64,000 bases of DNA, taken from the NCBI GenBank assembly GCA_039881145.1, contig JAYKKI010000087.1, positions 7,016,001 through 7,080,000 on the forward strand. Reading direction: 5' to 3'. The notes beneath the pieces were generated by a model. The model had not been told where the DNA came from. It worked only from the letters and a program-made list of their open reading frames with translations, and searched no databases. A program made the translations under genes and the position numbers. This document shows positions 48,922 to 61,197 of the stretch, piece by piece. How positions within the stretch are numbered: the stretch's first letter is position 1; every line of letters begins with the position of its first letter. This DNA is from Druceiella hillmani. Its lineage: Eukaryota; Arthropoda; Insecta; Lepidoptera; Hepialidae.

Positions 48922-49599
48922 GTAGTCATATACAGGTATTGGGACATTTGTAATAACAAGATAAAATGATGAAACTAGGGGTGGGGTTACCACATACCCT
49001 AACCACCACTCAATTAGATCAAAGCGCCCATATAGGTATGAATCTTCTTTACCTGAGATGCACCCAATACTGGCTTGACCGGTTGCTAACTAGTGATCAA
49101 AAGTGAATTCTATACATAAACCATTAGTGAAAGCACCAATTGCTAAGCTCATACGAAAAGCATATACCGACCCCAAAATAACGGAATTAAAATGGGATTT
49201 TGTTTTAAAAAGATACTACTGTAAAATACCATAGTAGACTCCACAATATACTACGATTCAATTAACCACCTTCGCATAAAAATATAAAACAAAGTAAAGA
49301 GCGCTCCAAATTGTATTTCCTTTACGATAAAGTCCAGCCGCACGTTGCTAAAATCGTCAGCCAAAAGTTACTGTGCTATTACTATAGTGCTCATACAAAT
49401 ACGTCTGCATTTAACTTTTGACAATCTCAATATTATATGTTCGTTATTTTTACGTTATCTATGATTTAGGTACGATTTGCAAATACAAAAATGTTATGTC
49501 TATTTTGTTACTAATTTTGAATAAAATTTTTAGTTTTTTATAAAAAATTGTGTTCGTCGAAAAGCATTCCCAGACAACATTTAAGTGGTCTAGCAAAAT
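48919..49599. other. Non-coding stretch
   Basis: 48960-49180 is relatively G+C-rich and lacks long A+T runs, but I can assign neither gene nor repeat. Confidence 0.35.
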
Positions 49600-49830
49600 T
49601 TTAGAAGTTCCTTTATAAAAGTATTAAAAAATCTTATCCGATGCAAGCAATTTTATCAAGTCAAGAGGATGAGAAAGAGTTCAAGCGTTTTTTATTATAA
49701 GTAACCAACAATGTTATCCGATACATGCAATCTTATCCAGTCAAGAGGTTTAGGTGGAATTCGAAAGATTTCTTTGTATGAGTAATACGAAATCTTATTC
49801 GATAGAAGCAATCTTATCTCACGGTGACTG
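49600..49830 (+). repeat. Diverged 80-bp tandem array, three copies
   Basis: ATCTTATCCGATGCAAGCAA (49631), ATGTTATCCGATACATGCAA (49711) and ATCTTATTCGATAGAAGCAA (49792) mark three units with periods of 80 and 81. GTCAAGAGG and a TTCGAAAGATTTCTTT-like block also recur. The third unit is cut off by ATCTCACGGTGACTGGCAC, which itself forms a small hairpin with GTGAGAT. Confidence 0.85.
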
Positions 49831-50851
49831 GCACTGTGAGATTATTCAAAGCAATATCGACCGATTTCACGATGGAGACTCACAAATAAACTTTATGTTA
49901 GTATAAGTAAGCACTCAGTGCAGACTTATTCTTGTGCTGAAAAAACTGCTTATGTACGGGTATGAACTGGCAAGCTCGGGTCGATGGTCGGGACCTCAAT
50001 GTAATTATAAACTGACATCTTTTTTCAAAATAACTTTATTGACACTTGTAAGTCAGCATTTAGGATACTCAAATTTGCCACACTCTTTCCCGAAATACCC
50101 GGGAATATAATAGTATCAACTGCATTAATGCTTCATACGCACTCTCATTCGTAGCAAAATTGGAAAATAATTCAGTTTAAAATAAAATAAGTCAATTTAA
50201 AATAATTGAAAAGAAGTCTTTACTTTGAACATTATGAATTTCATGCACCCGTCACTTTCGTCTTGTGTATGTATTCTACAACTAAAAAGAGAATTGGGTT
50301 TATCCCTGTATTTATCCAATATATTAATAGTTTACATTGAAAACCCATCAGTTATCGAATGGATGTTGTTTTTATACCGGACTGTGTGAATGCAAAAATA
50401 TACATTTATTATATTCCGCATGCACGTAACGTTACCGATCGCAACACTAACTTGCCTAACGTTTACTTTGTTTACCTCGATTTTACCATGTCGATTTGTT
50501 GTCTTTTTCGGTTCGTGAATCTATAGTCAAGGTCCGGAAATATTTGAATACAAAATAACCAGCACCTTATTTATGAATTATTATGTTTACTTTTGTGTTA
50601 ATCGTGAAATTTTCTAATAATGTTTGTATTCATTGTATGTTTAATTGCATGCTATGTTATTTTTTTGTTCCATAATTACTTACTCAACGCCTGGACGAAA
50701 AACTAAAAATTTATCAATAGTGATATATTTATTCGTAAAAGCTTTTAATAACTTTACTCAAAATGCTCATAGACTTTGTGATTTTATTGCGAGCATAACA
50801 AACCTTGGTAAAAAGTTGATTGAACACTCGGAGAAGAGTATATAAAGTCTC

Positions 50852-50856
<5 letters not shown>
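49831..50856. other. Non-coding stretch
   Basis: The frame at 50645-50845 is unremarkable; nothing else is supportable. Confidence 0.4.
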
Positions 50857-50894
<38 letters not shown>

Positions 50895-50900
50895 GTATAT
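50857..50900. repeat. (TA)n microsatellite
   Basis: TA run ending in ACACATATGTATAT. Confidence 0.95.
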
Positions 50901-51839
50901 TACGTTTTATTGAGGTATACGATTACGATAAATACATAATTTTTAATGTATATATTCCATTTAGTAAAATAAGAACATTAAAATTGTCATTTGTGCCAAA
51001 CTGCACTTTTCCAAAAATAATATTGCGAGTAGATATAGAGAAAAAGGGTAAAACCCATTTAAACATTTATATTTTTATTTTTTAAACATTCGTACTAAAC
51101 GAATACGACAGAACTCCCACTCCGATGCTTCTATAAATACTTAGACACTTATAAACTGTTAAGAGTACATAGGGTTCCTATTAAATGTTTCACAACGTAT
51201 ATTGCATTGCCTAATATGTCTTTGCTGGTCTAAATAAATAGTGTATGTTTAAGTCATATTATATTTTACTATAGTAGAAATTATTACATGAATATATTGC
51301 TTAGTATACTTGTGAATGTAAATTTTTTACACCTGAAATACACAATTTGTACGTTTTTAAATAAAAAATTATTTTTGTAATTGATTTAAGTCACTTATAT
51401 GGATTCTCAATGATCTTATTACAGACCCAACTACTTGTCACAAGTCGATCGACTATTATTCGCAAACTAGTAAAGCCTAATTGGCCGCTATAATTTTTCT
51501 ATATATTTCCTTGTATATATTATTATTGTGAATCTTTTCAGCAATTCAAAACTAGCTGTTTAGCTGGTAGGGGGTTGTAATCCCGAAGTCCTAGAAAGAA
51601 ATTACTACTTCAAAGATTAACATTTTATTAACAGATCGTTATTTTAAAAAAGTGTTTACGAGATACTTTCAGTAAAATAAATATCCCAATATTGTAAGAG
51701 ACCTATTTAACAACACTATACAATGCAGTGTACGGAAAGATTCGCTCGCTATTTTTATTTAGGGAGGTATCCTCAAAATTATTTAATAATATTTTATTTC
51801 TATGCAGGGTTTTAAATCCACAATTATGCCAAATTTTAG

Positions 51840-51965
51840 CTTTTTGGCACTGGTAGTCTGTAGGTACAACGATTGACACGTATAGATAGACAGACAGACG
51901 GACATAGTGAAACTGTTAATGTTCTCATATCCGTCTCTTAATTTGGCTATGAATCTCTAAAACAG
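51840..51965 (+). mobile_element. Decayed insect dispersed repeat (GACAGAC type)
   Basis: GGCACTGGTAGTCTGTAGGT leads to ATAGATAGACAGACAGACGG, ACATAGTGAAACTG and a pyrimidine-rich GTTCTCATATCCGTCTC block, the same layout as at 15181 and 18020. Confidence 0.4.
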
Positions 51966-52276
51966 TCTATTTTCGTTATTTTAATGAAAATATGATAATG
52001 ATTAAGAGTAAATGAGGAACAGATACAAAAACAATTCAAGTTAGGTTATGAAAATAGTCACTTTTGAATCGGTACTTTGATCAGGTAAAAAATTTCATAA
52101 AAATATTTCCATGTTTCTGCGGAACAATACACAATCATCTATAACTAGATCAAAGCACCGCCATCTTCTAGCATTAGTTGTATATGATAACACGTGGTTG
52201 GAAGGGAAATTTTATTTTCGACGTTATCTAGACCTTTAGTTTATTCAGCGTACCCTCTGGAGGTACGCATTAAGTG

Positions 52277-52342
52277 GACGAAAAGCTGGTCACGTAGCTT
52301 GGCCAACAATAGTTTGCCAAGCTACGTGACCAGCTTTACGTC
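52277..52342. repeat. Near-perfect inverted repeat, 27-bp arms, G+C-rich
   Basis: The arm at 52277-52303 (containing AGCTGGTCACGTAGCTTGGC) is mirrored at 52316-52342 with one mismatch, around a 12-base loop. The arms are far more G+C-rich than the flanks. A transcript on either strand would form a very stable hairpin of about 66 nt. The plus-strand frame 52194-52385 crosses it and is probably an accident of the palindrome. Confidence 0.95.
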
Positions 52343-52547
52343 GATCCAAAACGACTCCAACACAGTAAGCAGTTTTACTGAGTGAGTACTAATAGTCGTA
52401 TTTCCTCAGGAAGTACAATATAGGGAAAAAGATTGGGTAGATTTTATTTGAAATTTCAGTCAGTAAAAATTTCATCCGAATCGAAGAAAACTTTCGAATA
52501 GAAAATATCTTGATGGAAAAAAAATCTATTCACTAATATAAAAATGA

Positions 52548-52550
<3 letters not shown>

Positions 52551-52645
<95 letters not shown>

Positions 52646-52652
52646 TATATAT
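52551..52652. repeat. Long (TA)n microsatellite
   Basis: About 100 bases of TA with GTA and AAA interruptions. Confidence 0.95.
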
Positions 52653-53037
52653 TCTAATATGCATTTTTTGAAACTTTTTTAAATACGAGATACGTAACGT
52701 ACAGTAAAATGGGTATTTATTACATCGTTGTGGTGACAATATAACACGGTTAATTGTGTAATAAATCTATGAGCCTACGGTGCCGGTAAAATAAGATTTG
52801 TTGGAAAAAAACATGTTTAGTTTAAAAACACTCCGGACTGTTGTAACACTCCTGTTGCTGTGGTTATATAATACAAGCGACAGATCCCAGCTTGGCATAT
52901 GTGGGCATACATTTTTTTCTAAACTACTACTTCTTTATACATCACGTTAGACAAATATTGAAACTGCGTTCGCATGGGTGTTGTATTCGTTATGCGGGTA
53001 ATACTTAATGTAAGATCGAGCGCACCCCACCACTCAC

Positions 53038-53100
53038 CTTATATTGGTACGCTACTCTCGATCGGGTGAGACTACATTGCCCGTCAAAGCTCGCTCGAAT
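53038..53100 (-). other. Weak candidate exon ending in a strong donor
   Basis: On the minus strand, a G+C-rich block beginning TTCGAGCGAGCTTTGACGGG ends in CCAATATAAG|GTGAGTGG, a near-consensus 5' splice site (GT at 53037-53036). It lies about 620 bases downstream of the THAP fragment on the same strand, so it could belong to the same transcript. No convincing acceptor was found and the evidence is thin. Confidence 0.18.
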
Positions 53101-53715
53101 TTATTTAAAAATATCGTCGTAACTTAAATTATTAAAAAATTACATTATGTCAGAAAAATTTTATGTATACACATCGCTATAAAATATAAATAATGTATAA
53201 TTAAATAAAAAGTTACCCATGGAGGTCTAGAAATTTTATTTTGGCAATTGCATTCTTTACATCAAAAAACTGCTGTCTGTCTGCTACTGTCGCAGAATTT
53301 CGCATAAAAGTTATCTAATAATTTAATCAGTGCACGCCAATATATCTCCACGCCACATTAAAGCATGCATAACGCGTATGTTGGAGATAAATGAAAAACT
53401 AGTATGTAAAATATATTCATATCAACCACGTGAAGTGGAGGGGCGTCTGTTATTAGATATATTCTGTAAATGAAATAAAATGTGTATTTTTTTTTTAAAA
53501 CAGTGAAACGATAATAAATGTAATAATCGCATTACTTCCACAAGTGTAATAAAAGAATTCCTAAAAATAGGTACAAAAGTAACAAATCATTTAATACAAC
53601 TAATTTTATTGAACGAACGCTATAGTTATTCCAATACATCAATAAAAAGAACCATCAATTTAATAATAGCAGTTTTTGGCTTCAACAGTACTCCACATTA
53701 AAGGCTTGGAAATAT

Positions 53716-53919
53716 TCAATGAAAATATACCAATTCAGTTGGGACGGTATTACCACAGACATACCTTGATCCGCCCATTGAAATGTTGAAGTGATGTTCT
53801 TTAAAATGCTTTATACAAATGCGGCTATAAGTGTGGGCGTTCCTATTTGGCATTTTTGTTGCTACATTCCATAAATGTATTTTTTCGGAATCTTCTGGCA
53901 ACCCAAAAAATTGTATTAT
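53716..53919 (-). CDS. THAP zinc-finger domain fragment (exon or relic)
   Basis: THAP domains are C2CH zinc fingers that bind DNA in cellular regulators and in P-element-type transposases. The minus-strand frame reads FFGLPEDSEKIHLW, then a basic stretch, then HTYSRICIKHFKEHHF, then VCGNTVPTELVYFH and a stop at 53716-53718. Family marks present are the F-x-x-P segment, the invariant Trp, the C-x2-H ligand pair followed by Phe, a downstream Phe, and VPT for the usual AVPx box. Trp-to-Cys spacing (18 residues) equals that of human THAP1. The amino-terminal C-x2-4-C pair is not in this open frame: TAA lies at 53920-53922, with MFCLWHNSM just beyond. Either an upstream exon supplies it or the copy is broken. 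No transposase body was found downstream. Confidence 0.75.
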   Translation of the reverse strand: MIQFFGLPEDSEKIHLWNVATKMPNRNAHTYSRICIKHFKEHHFNISMGGSRYVCGNTVPTELVYFH

Positions 53920-53922
53920 TTA

Positions 53923-54240
<318 letters not shown>

Positions 54241-56380
54241 CTCTAATAATCCTACCAATCAAGTATAGAAGTACAGAATCCCCAAAGTCTCCTAACACAG
54301 CTTAATATTTTACAACTCGCTTCTTTAGAGAGAAAAACCTTCACCGTACACTTAATTAGGGAAAGTAAGAAATAAATTCCTCAATATCAGGTTTAAGTAA
54401 ATTTTAAGCTTGTCAGCCTAATTTTGTGATGATATTAAGAGGAAAAACTTGCGGTCATATATTTGTGCCTTTGGCGTGTGCGACACGATTTTACAGCGCA
54501 TATATATCCGCTTATGAAAAGCTAAATTATGTTTATTATTGGCAAACAATATCTAATCTGGATTAAGTTAGGATCGCCACTCAAACTTCAGGTTACCACT
54601 TATACATACCTCTATTGTAGATAATAACTCTATGGTTAGTTCGAGGTAATATCGAAAAAGTCTAATCGGTTTTAAATTGTTTTCATTAAAATATAGGTAA
54701 CACTCTGCCTTTTAAGAGACTATATTTAATTTGTTGTTAATCCCGGAGTAACTGCAAAAAAGGGTTGAAATAATAGATGTCGGAAAAAGACACCAAAATT
54801 TCACAATATTATATAGTATAATAAATTAAAATTTTAACAATAGTTTTAGATGCAACTTAAAGGAAAATATAAAGAAGGAAAGATAAGTGATTAAAAGAAA
54901 CATTTTTCGGTGTAGCTTCATATGTGGGATATTTTAAAATTGTTGCCTTAGGGTGTGAAATAAAAAATTCCCCAGGTTTTGGCATTTAAAATTTACAACG
55001 GCCTACGTACATTTACTCTGTCTCAAACTACATCCTTGATCCACTTGCAATATGCGTGCCACCGGCAGATGTCTTCACTGGCTGCAATGCGTCTGCTAAA
55101 TCTATTGACGAATCGGTGACCATTACCAAAGCACATATTCTGCATTCCGACTCATGTTACAATCGCTTTCAAGAGGTTGCAAGTACATGTGAAATTGCAA
55201 CTGTGTGTGAAGTCAATATGATATGAAAGTGCCTTTCTCATCTCTTTCAACCAGTCAATTATGAGTAGAACCCACACTAAGACGATTCCATACACTGCCA
55301 AATATAAACACTTCAGGGTAAATAGTATATCAATTAACCTGATATCACTGAGGTTGAGTAAGTTTTGGAATTTCGGTTATTTTATTAATAGTGATCGAAC
55401 GGTGCCCAAATTCTACAGTTGCTACAGTTAAGATATTTCTTTCCCTATTGTAAACGTTTCGGAAGTTTCAAGCGAGTTTAAAATGTATTTGCTCGGAAAA
55501 ACTATTATTTTCTGCAGCAATTTTATATGGAAACATGACGAGTTCGGTTAACTATAATTTGAGGTAGTAAAATACAAATTTATTTTATTTGTAATATTAT
55601 TTTTCATGTAACTCTAAATAGTGGAATCACAAGTTTAACTTTTTAAAATTTTTACCGTATGTGGATGACCTTGACATTATATTACAAAAATTATTTCCTG
55701 AATTATTACGTTATTTCTTTTTTAGAACACACATATCCAAATATTTTGAATTTCACTTAGTATCTTCGCTTCAAATTAATATTATTCCATGGATATTCTC
55801 TATATGATGATGACGGGTTAAAATATTTGTGAATGTGAATACATTTTTTACCACGTCTCCAAATTTTTATTCATCGCTGCAATTTTCCTGTAACTTTAAT
55901 TAAATTTCTTGTGTATAATAAAAAACTAGAATATTTTTTTTTAAAGAACATAAATATTTTTCTAAATAATGTTTGGGAAATAAGTAGGTTTTGATTTTTT
56001 TATAATTATTTTGACAACGATATATAATTACGTGTAGAGATATAATGAGAAAGAACGTAAATTGGAAACATTCTCCATTCAACGATGACCCTCCCATTCA
56101 AAAGAGCGAAAATTGTAAACAATCATTTTTTAACATATTGTTCGAAAATAATAGACCTTATGAATTTCTCATTGATATTTTCTTGTTATTAGCTCCTAAA
56201 ATGTTGGCTGATAACATATAACAAATTTACAACGGAAAAAAATTAGTATGACCAATATTTTGGTGGCCCTGGTTCCAAATTCATTCCTCATCCTTTACGA
56301 GTTGGGGTGAAATTAATTGATAAGGCATTTAATCTGTGTAACAAAATTAAACCGTTAAATATATTTTTAGATTCGCTATG
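54241..56380. other. Non-coding stretch
   Basis: 55000-55260 is distinctly richer in G+C and in balanced codons than its surroundings, but open frames there stay under about 30 codons. I recognise neither a gene nor a repeat. Confidence 0.35.
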
Positions 56381-56410
56381 AATCATTTATATAAATATGT
56401 ATAAATGATT
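56381..56410. repeat. Inverted repeat, 10-bp arms
   Basis: AATCATTTAT and ATAAATGATT are separated by ten bases. Confidence 0.75.
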
Positions 56411-56712
56411 TTTATAGTGCTGGCTAATACTTAATTGATATTTCTATAGAAAGCTAAAATTGTTTTCATAATCATAATCATTTTCATATTATTATTTTGT
56501 AGTTTTATTTCCTACTTCGCCCAAAAAATTCATTAAATAAAATAATTAGAAATTCCACTGAAAATCCTTCTGTTGATTATGCTATTCTCTGCCGTACACA
56601 TCCTTATTACATGCCTCGCATATAGACATGAACGTCATGTGTGCATTCTGTGTGCATGATAGGATATAAAACTTAAATAATATTTGTATCATAATATGTA
56701 CAAACTCTATTA

Positions 56713-56767
56713 AAACTCGATTAAAATATACTACCAGTATATGTGGCAGTATATTTTAATCGAGTTT
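56713..56767. repeat. Near-perfect inverted repeat, 24-bp arms
   Basis: The arm at 56713-56736 (AAACTCGATTAAAATATACT and four more bases) is mirrored at 56744-56767 with one mismatch, around GTATATG. Confidence 0.95.
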
Positions 56768-57165
56768 CAGATTTTATTTTAACCACGGTCAAATATCCCA
56801 CTGTGCACAATACTTTTAAAATACTTCACACATTTCCTTTATACTTGTGGCACCTTGTGTTCATCGCGATTTATTATAATGCTCAAGTAATTTTCTAATC
56901 GTTCATATAAATACAAGCATCGTTACAATTAAACATTATTTATAACATTTTTGTCGTTCCATTGCTAATAACAATTATTTTTATATAAACCTGTACGATT
57001 TTGAACATTACTTTTCGGGTTATGTATAAAATAGCCAAGAATATTTTAACACTAGTCACAAATTATTACGTTTGCGTCAAAACTCATAAAAATTTGCCCA
57101 ATTCTCCTTTTTTCGAGTTTTGTGTCAATGAAATTGCAAGAACTTCTACTAATTTAATAATTCCA

Positions 57166-57185
57166 TTATTATAACGTTATAATAA
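57166..57185. repeat. Perfect 20-bp palindrome
   Basis: TTATTATAACGTTATAATAA reads identically on both strands with no loop, centred on the AACGTT hexamer. Confidence 0.95.
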
Positions 57186-58560
57186 CGTCACAGTAACAAC
57201 AAACATTACATGAATTTATTGCACGGAAAGGGTTAATGAAACCTAATAAAGTTACTAGGAAAGAATAAATGGTGGAGTGAATGAACTAAAAGTAGGCAGC
57301 AAAAACGCGAACGTTACTGTTATTGCTACTCGACACAATCTCAAATTACTTTTTATTTGTGTACTAAGCAATAAAAAAATCCACTTTTTTCTATTTACAA
57401 ATTTAACTATAATTAAGGTCTTCAACCAGAGACTCCTATTGTCTTTATATCGTTCCTCTGGCCGCAAAATATCTTGTAAAGTTTTGAGATAAAAATTCCG
57501 AATATATAAATACTGAATAAGTAAAATATTTGCACTTCAGTTGGCAGAATTGATCATTATTTATTTAATTATGGTTATTTATTTAACATGGTATAAAAAA
57601 ATATGTATACGAGGAGGATTTTTAACAACATTTTTGTAAATCAGAAGGAAAAGAGAATTTTTTTGTAAATCATTTAACCGCAGTCTCACAAATTGAAGAA
57701 ATCATTTCAAAGCTTTTAAGCTCTCAATGTTATGTAGTGACCATTTTTGCAATATAGCTAGTTTTATATCTCCTTGTCTGTTTGAGTACTTATGACACAA
57801 AGAAGAACCTTGAATGGAACTTATTTATTAACTTTAAACAAAACTTAAAAAAAATCAGCATTTTACGACTTTTCCCTGATACCATGTTAGACTCAATTAT
57901 TTTATAGCGTGCCGTTAATGAACAGAACCGTATGTTTACCTGGTTTCTCGTAGAAAATGAGAAAATGATTCTTGTCAGAGATTTCCATGATTCCGTACAA
58001 GACATTCAATCGTGTAAATGACCTTAATCGATGCGCCATAACTCTGCCGAAATTTCCATTAAAAGACGCATTGCAAACAAATCTATTAGATACGGTAAAC
58101 CCAAGTCCGGAATATGCAGTTTACAGAGAGACTGCTATCTAAATTACATATTAATACGAAACACTTGTTGGATTTGATCCCCAAGTTTTCATTAAAATCT
58201 CCGGAGCGGATATAAACTAGCGTTGATCTTTTTTTTAGAAGAAAGGTCTCTACGAAAAATGACCTATTTACCTAATAGCAGAATTACTTTTTCTGGGGTA
58301 TTTTTTCAAATTCAAAACTTCTGTTTAAATAAAAGCTTAGTTTATTAAGTTCCGTATAAGTATGTGTTCTTAAAATTCGATTTCTAAATATACTTAGAAA
58401 TACTAATTAAAATAAAACTCAGTTTTGTGGAATGAAACATACCTTCCATGATAATTTCAAATCTATCGATTTCATCAGTACAGAAATAACATTTTCAATA
58501 TTATAGACGTTTTGATAGTTCAGAATGTGGTCAAACATATTTTTATTCCAAAAAATGTAA
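57186..58560. other. Non-coding stretch
   Basis: Overlapping frames on both strands at 57255-57492 and one at 57790-58005 have no recognisable features. Confidence 0.4.
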
Positions 58561-58700
58561 TTTTTAGGGTACCGTACCTCACACGGAAAGACGGAATTCT
58601 CATAAGATCATTCACTTGTCCATCTGTTCCTCTGTCATCGCCGTTTTTCTCATAAAACTCTTGACCCACCCATATCTCAATAGCTGATATTAAAAAATCT
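58561..58700 (-). mobile_element. Insect dispersed repeat (GACAGAC type), minus strand
   Basis: On the plus strand it begins TTTTTAGGGTACCGTACCTC, then ACGGAAAGACGGAATTCTCA, TAAGATCATTCACTTGTCC and ATCTGTTCCTCTGTC. This is the reverse complement of the 3' end seen at 15590-15905, and the best preserved copy of that end in the window. The body may continue to about 58960. Confidence 0.6.
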
Positions 58701-59029
58701 TCACAGGAAATTTTAAGTGAATGGGGGGAAGGGAGGTTTTTAAATAATCAACATTTTTTTTCCGTAAAGGTATCGAAAAGGTATCGTCTAAAATGATTAG
58801 ACTCAATATATATATATTTTTTAAATGTGTATAATATTTTTAAAGGAATATGTTTTCTCCCCTTATTTCCAAAACTACTTAACGTAAAATGACGAAAAAA
58901 TAAAGGTTTTGGAAACCTATAGCTTTGATTCTATATGCCACAGTTATTTAAATATTCACTACAATAGGTGTCGTTTCTATGTAAATTTATAGCTAATAGC
59001 TGGTCGATGCGACTTTATTCGTATGGAAT

Positions 59030-59200
59030 TCGGAATGAAAAATACCTGTTATATACAGGTAAAAAGTATCCTATATGTTGCACGAGGGTATAAAGTATTA
59101 TTATGCCATAATTCCTCAAAATCCGTTTAGTACATTTTGTGTGATTCTAGAACAAATTAACGCACAAAGAGATAGACACACAACATACTAACAAAAGGTT
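59030..59200 (+). mobile_element. Insect dispersed repeat, tail segment
   Basis: AAAAAGTATCCTATATGTTG, GAGGGTATAAAGTATTATTA, TGCCATAATTCCTCAAAATC, CGTTTAGTACATTTTGTGTG and AGAGATAGACACACAACATA follow the layout TAGCCTATGT / TGCCAAATTTCATCAAAATCCGTT(C)AGTAG / GTAACAAACAxACA common in insect repeats. It is decayed and has no coding content. Confidence 0.55.
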
Positions 59201-60454
59201 TTCTGGCGTCTACTATCATTCTTTATACTAAAATAATGACATTTTTTAAAATATTTACTATGTACAGAATTATTAGATATTTATTGAGGTACTAAGTTCA
59301 TAGTGCAAGTAATGAATTATGACAAATAAAGTAAATTCCCTTCATATGAGTTAAGGCACCTTTAATGCGCGAGTTAATACTAGACCCTTAACCTAGAACA
59401 TATACTTAGTAATTTAATTACTTGGGCGAGATATATTTAGGAATTTAGAATTATAAATAAGGTTAGAAACGAATTTTAAAGGAATCGCAAATCCTTCATA
59501 ATTTACAATCTATTTCAGATTCTATTTAACTTTATCGTATGTTTGCGAGTCAAAACGCGTGAACTGAATGTTAATTATTGACTATATATGACAGTTGAAT
59601 GGAAACTGACGCTTGGATGAATTTAAAAAAATCGGTTGAGGTTATTGTATAAAAGGTAAAACGATATTTTTTCTTTATTTCTCCTGTTTATTGCAAACCC
59701 AGCATTATAATAGTTCTTTCCCTCAAATTCCCAACGGTCATGACATTATTCATATTTCTATTACACAATAATAATTATTACATGGAAAAATATCAGGTCT
59801 TAGAATTCAAGAACGTAAATAGTTACGGTTAATGAATATAAATTGCTCTTCTCACTTTTGAGGCACGGCACTGTGACATACCGCTTTGTCTGTCTGTTTG
59901 TGAAAACCGAATCATCATTCATCATTCATATATATTAATACGCTAAGGTTAAGATGTTACTCTCCCTTTTTAGAAAAAACCTCACAACTAATCCACATAA
60001 ATTATACATCATTTTATAGATAATTGGTTGCTCTACCGGCATCCACAACTAAAAAAATTATTATTGCTATTGTTTTTGCAAATTAATTAATTATTAAAAT
60101 TACATACACAAAAAAGCAATGCTGCCATCTAATGGCTCAACGTCAATATGATTGACGGTCGGCAAAATTTTTGTTTAATTTCAAATCCACTCACGTATAA
60201 ATAAAGTGGCGCTTTAGCTCAATGCTTTTGATACTTGCGCCTCTATATGTCAATTTTAGTAAAATATTTGTTTGATCTGTCATCTGAGCTTCATAATGGA
60301 ATAAAAACGTAATAAGCAGTGTGCAAAATTAGAAATGAATTGAATACCTGCAATCAATTTTGATTTATTAAATTGACTCTAAACACTCTGTTGTAACTAA
60401 TATGACAGCTGTGAGTTCATTTTCTCATGTGTAAATATTTATAATCTACCACGC

Positions 60455-60505
60455 AAATTGATATAATGCAAAGACTTCGCACGGGTCACGCTAGTATGAT
60501 TTATT
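60455..60505 (-). mobile_element. Insect repeat head (CTAGCGTGACCCGTGCGAA)
   Basis: On the minus strand it reads TACTAGCGTGACCCGTGCGA then AGTCTTTGC, very close to the CTAGCTGACCCGTGCGAAGTC head of an insect repeat class. It is G+C-rich against the local background. The body is not recognisable. Confidence 0.5.
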
Positions 60506-61158
60506 TAGCGTAAATGAGACCCTTTTATAATTCTCTTGTATTTAGTTTTCAAACATTTGCTAGTTCCACTGAGTGGTAGCATGTTTCGAAGTTAAATAAT
60601 TGTTTTCTGTTTTTAATTACAAATGTTTAGGTAGTCTGTAATGTTTCGATAATTTTTCGGAGGAAATACTAAATATATAACTATTTAAACTTATATAAAA
60701 TATTATATCAATTTATTGTTTGAGGTTGAACTCTGTTATTTTATTACTGTTACTAATGCCTTTATTTTCCTTTACATATTGCTAATGGTTCACAAATAAA
60801 AGTAATTGTAATTAAATTATATTTGAATCTAGCAAATATTACCCTTTCCTTCTATAGACACATTTACGAAAATATTATTTTTCATATAATAATTATCCAC
60901 AAATATCACATAAATTATTAAATTTAAAATACATATCTGTTAAGGATTTTTTTTAAGTAAAAGCCTCCGCCATTCTATCTTTCTATGAACAATGTTATTT
61001 TGAATATATATTTACGAAATTATCTGAAATGGTGCCAAAATTTTGATTACTATTAGTATAATTTTTATAGTATAATTTCTAAGGTAAATTTTAATTTAAT
61101 TAAAAAATGCAATTGGTTTATACTCTTGTGGTATTCTTATTATTATTATCCTATAGTT

Positions 61159-61159
<1 letters not shown>
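60506..61159. other. Non-coding stretch
   Basis: Nothing supportable. Confidence 0.4.

Positions 61160-61195
<36 letters not shown>
61160..61195. repeat. (TA)n microsatellite
   Basis: A pure TA run of about 36 bases. Confidence 0.95.

Positions 61196-61197
<2 letters not shown>

Noticed and set aside
48666..48959. 97-codon minus-strand frame in a G+C-richer area
   Set aside because: It starts in a microsatellite; the residual 55 residues gave no recognisable domain.
55000..55260. G+C-richer block considered as an exon cluster
   Set aside because: All frames are broken within about 30 codons and no splice sites of quality bound them.
60185..60260. tRNA-like GTGGCGCTTTAGCTCAATGC
   Set aside because: No second box, no acceptor-stem pairing and no cloverleaf can be drawn.
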